From NCBI GenBank assembly GCA_037013685.1, contig CM072919.1, positions 27,563,325 through 27,627,324 on the forward strand: a DNA stretch of 64,000 nt, read 5' to 3'. Below are positions 61,284 to 64,000 of this stretch, one piece after another (the first letter of the stretch is position 1; every line of letters starts with the position of its first letter). The translations under genes and the position numbers were made by a program. The notes under the pieces were generated by a model. The model saw only the letters and a list, made by a program, of their open reading frames with translations. It was not told where the DNA came from and searched no databases. This DNA comes from Acridotheres tristis. Its lineage: Eukaryota > Chordata > Aves > Passeriformes > Sturnidae.

Positions 61284-63529
61284 ACCTTATTTGGCACCCA
61301 GCATAAGGTCAAGGGGTTCAAATAACAAGGCATCTGGCCAGAGTGGGTTTGAAACAAATTGGTCTAAGCATTTGTTTTATTAGGTACAGAAGTACTGCTC
61401 ACACTGTGATCTGTTCAGGTGTGTGGGGTACCTAACCCTGTATATACTTCAGTGCGTATACTGTGTGTCCACTGCATTGCTCTTTTTTCAGAACAGAGAA
61501 GAGGATCAGGGTGGCTTTGTTGCTGTAGTGTGTGATATCAGTTCACAACATGATAACATTAAGGGCAAGGAAATTATTTGGGATATGTACACAGTGTTCC
61601 TCTCCTACCCTGGCCTTGGGTGCGACCTCTGGGAATTCTTTAGTTATCATACCCAGTCTGTAAGGGAAACAGGGAAGGATGATTTTCCCCACCTTTTCAC
61701 TCCCTTTTACTCCTTCACACCTGTTACAACAGTTTTTGAGAATTTTGAATTCCCTTTGGATGTTTAGGAAGTCACATTTATGCTACTAGGAGTGCCAGGT
61801 CTCCTCAGTGTGGTTTTCATCATGGTTAGAGTCAAGAAAGAGATTTTTAAGAACATAATCTGCACCAAAGGTATGCAAGTCATAAGTGGCATGGAGTGTG
61901 TGAGAAAATAGGCTAGCATTTGGAGGTCTGTTCTGCTCCAATGGTTTTGAAGTTCACTTCTGAACATCTGCAGGATCCTGATGAAATGGCAGAATATTTG
62001 AAAGAAAAATGCTGTGGCAGTCCCAGAGAGGCAAGCAGTTACACAACATGCTGGGCTTTGGCTCCTATTTGTTGGCTACTGCTTGATACTAGACACCTCA
62101 GGAGTAAGAGGAGGAAATCAGACCAACAGCCACTATGGCCATTCAAACTGGAGCTGAACTGCAGGAACAGCCCATGCCGAAGAGACAGGGTCAGGGATAA
62201 TCACCAATCCCTATCCCTGGGTGAGCTGCAGGGTGTGCAAGAAGATTTCAGCTGCCAGTCTGACCTGGCTGCTCCAAGGCTGCAAAATCACGGTCCACAA
62301 TATGAAAGTAGATGGTAATGAGGACAACATCTGGGATCCCTGTCCCAATATGTGGGAATTGACAAGGGGATTGGGATTGGGAAGCTCTCAGCCTTTGGAC
62401 ATGACTCCTGTCAAGTGTGAAAGAAAGGTACTCTCTCAAGGAAGATCTAGTAGTGCACCCAGGCAGGTGGGACACCATGGAGAAAGGTACCCAGTCCCTG
62501 AGAGACCTGGTTGTGCAGGAGGTAATCTCTATGGATTCAAATAATGTGCAGTCCCCTGTAGATCTGGACGAGGTCCAGTGTGCACAATCCATGTGGCAGA
62601 AGTTTGTGTGGAGCACGTGATCATCCCACGCCACCTCATTGGCATGGATGTCCACGAAAGCAGGAGAACAGACAAAGTGCTTTAGGTGATTACCTAGCTA
62701 CAGCAATATGATGATCATCTTTTTTCCCTCCCTGCTGACCTGCACCTTGTCTGTGGAAAGATTGTCCAAGACTGTGGATAGACTCAAAAGACTTCAGCAG
62801 ATTAGAGAGGAAATGTCCTATGCCCCTCCAGGATGGAGCAGAGTTTCTGCTATTGGGAGCAGGTCTGCTCAAGCAGAGCCGTCTGCTCAAGAGAGAGAGT
62901 ACAAAGTACAAGGTAACCTGTGGATTTTGCTGTGTGACCACAGAGAGGATGTGAGGAAGTGGGATGGAAAACCCAGCTCTGTGCTGGCAGCACAGGTACA
63001 TGAGTTGATAGAAAGAACAAATATCAGAGGAAACTCAAGGATAAATGCAGCTCCAGTTTCAAGTGAGCAAGTCCTCAGGCAGAACAGAAGGCTTGATGTT
63101 ACTTCTAATCTTCTTGAAAGGATCTTGTTCATATTTACAAGTTTGTATTTACAAGAAATAGCGATGAGTATCCTGACCGGAGCTAGAGAGGCTGTGCCTC
63201 CAGCCGGGTGGAGGAAAGGGACAGTCAGATCCAATCAGATCAGGGACTATGTGGATCCAATGGCTTGGCACATCAGACCCACAAGAACCTAAGTCTTTAG
63301 CTGACACAGGTGCACGGTGTACCTTGTCATCAAGGTGTGTGGGGGCAGGATCCATCTCTATTTCTGAGGTGACAGGGGGAACTGGACAGCTGACTGCACT
63401 GGAAATGAATGGCAGAAACACCCCATTGTGACTGGCCCAGAGGCCCTGTGCATCCTTGGCAGAGATTATCTCAGGAGAGGGTATTTCAAGGATCCAAAAG
63501 GTCATCATTGGACTTTTGGAATAGCTGAT
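61284..63529 (+). mobile_element. ERV leader, gag and protease remnant
   Basis: A primer-binding-site-like sequence (61,292-61,309, tggcacccagcataaggt) follows the LTR. Gag-like coding remnants run from about 61,920 to 63,290, including an open frame of 194 codons at 62,708-63,292. Next comes a retroviral protease-like segment with the Asp-Thr-Gly-Ala active-site motif at about 63,300. The segment ILGRDYLRRGYFKDPKGHHW lies at about 63,450. The frame stays readable almost to 63,529, where a new LTR begins. Stops and shifts elsewhere show it is non-functional; pol and env are absent from the window. Confidence 0.7.
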
Positions 63530-64000
63530 TGTATTGGGTTTGCATGACCTGCTTTTGGAAGTGGAGGCTGTAGGGGGTGGATTCTGTGAGAAGCTGCTAG
63601 AAGCTTCCTCAGTATCTGGCAGAGCTGATCTTTGGCAGATCCAAATATCGACGTGCTGCTGGCCGAGGCTGGGTCAGTTAGAAATAGTGGTGAGGCCTCA
63701 GTGATAACATTTAAGAAGAAGAAGAAGAAAAGAAGAAGAAACAGAAAAGAAGTATGTGCAGTTTTTATTGCAGCCAGAGAAGAATGGAATGAGAATCTGT
63801 GAGAGAAGCAATTCTGCTGACTCCAAGATTAGTGGAGGAGAGGAGGTGCTCCAGATGCTTGAGCTGAGCTGCTTGTGAGATGCAGCCTGTGGTGAAGGCC
63901 ATGGTAAAGCAACTGTGCCCCTGCACCCTTGGGGATGCAGAGATCCACCTGCAGCCCATGCAGAAGACCCACACTGGACCAGTGAATGCCCAAAAGAGGC
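63530..64000 (+). mobile_element. ERV LTR, 5' portion, running off the window
   Basis: Starts TGTATTGGGTTTGCATGACC directly after the protease remnant. It has the layout of an avian ERV LTR: ggcttctgtgagaagctgct-like sequence near 63,585, gtgataacatttaag TATA region, a GAA-rich tract (63,712-63,750), then gagaagcaattctgctgact, and repeated cctgcagcccatg-type units near 63,945. The 3' end lies beyond 64,000, so length and target duplication cannot be read. Confidence 0.72.
63712..63750. repeat. GAA-rich simple repeat inside the LTR
   Basis: An expanded purine run (aagaagaagaagaagaaaag) at the TATA-proximal part of the LTR, probably expanded after insertion. Confidence 0.8.

Overview
The window is vertebrate nuclear DNA, almost certainly from a bird. 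It is AT-rich, its genes are split by long GT-AG introns, and its repeats are typically avian: CR1 LINE fragments (two ending in the octamer-like ATTCTATG/ATTCTGTG tail) plus endogenous retrovirus (ERV) pieces and LTRs of avian type. There is no bacterial, phage or CRISPR content, and most short reading frames here are chance.

One protein-coding gene is well supported: SLF1 (ANKRD32/BRCTD1), on the minus strand, with coding sequence from 41,534 down to 8,729. I located 17 coding exons with compatible splice phases by reading the spliced protein against the human protein as I remember it. It has tandem BRCT domains, a helical middle region, three ankyrin repeats and a C-terminal tail. One junction (25,314 to 18,986) is out of phase and needs a further small exon; a candidate 11-nt microexon lies at 24,135-24,145. 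The predicted protein is about 915 aa, against about 1,058 aa in human, mostly because the linker after the second BRCT domain is short.

At about 41.7-42.6 kb lies a CpG island, the probable bidirectional promoter shared with the gene that lies head-to-head with SLF1 in human, KIAA0825. Everything from 42.2 kb to the window end would be its 5' intron territory on the plus strand; I found no KIAA0825 coding exon. In birds this human 5q15 region is expected on chromosome Z (inference).

Layout: 1-8.4 kb is intergenic, with a CR1 scrap and a decayed class III (ERV-L-like) pol remnant at 3.66-5.7 kb. 8.4-41.5 kb is SLF1, with CR1 and LTR fragments in its introns. 41.7-42.6 kb is the CpG island. 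42.6-64 kb is non-coding, with a possible minus-strand LTR at 46.1-46.6 kb, an LTR with a serine-tRNA primer binding site ending at 48.09 kb, CR1 copies at 55.7-56.9 and 58.8-60.7 kb, and an ERV gag-pro remnant at 61.0-63.5 kb interrupted by another LTR that runs off the window at 64 kb.

I see no undescribed biological system. The most useful items to check are the SLF1 microexon, the overlapping first-exon splice donors in the promoter, and the nested retroviral structures.
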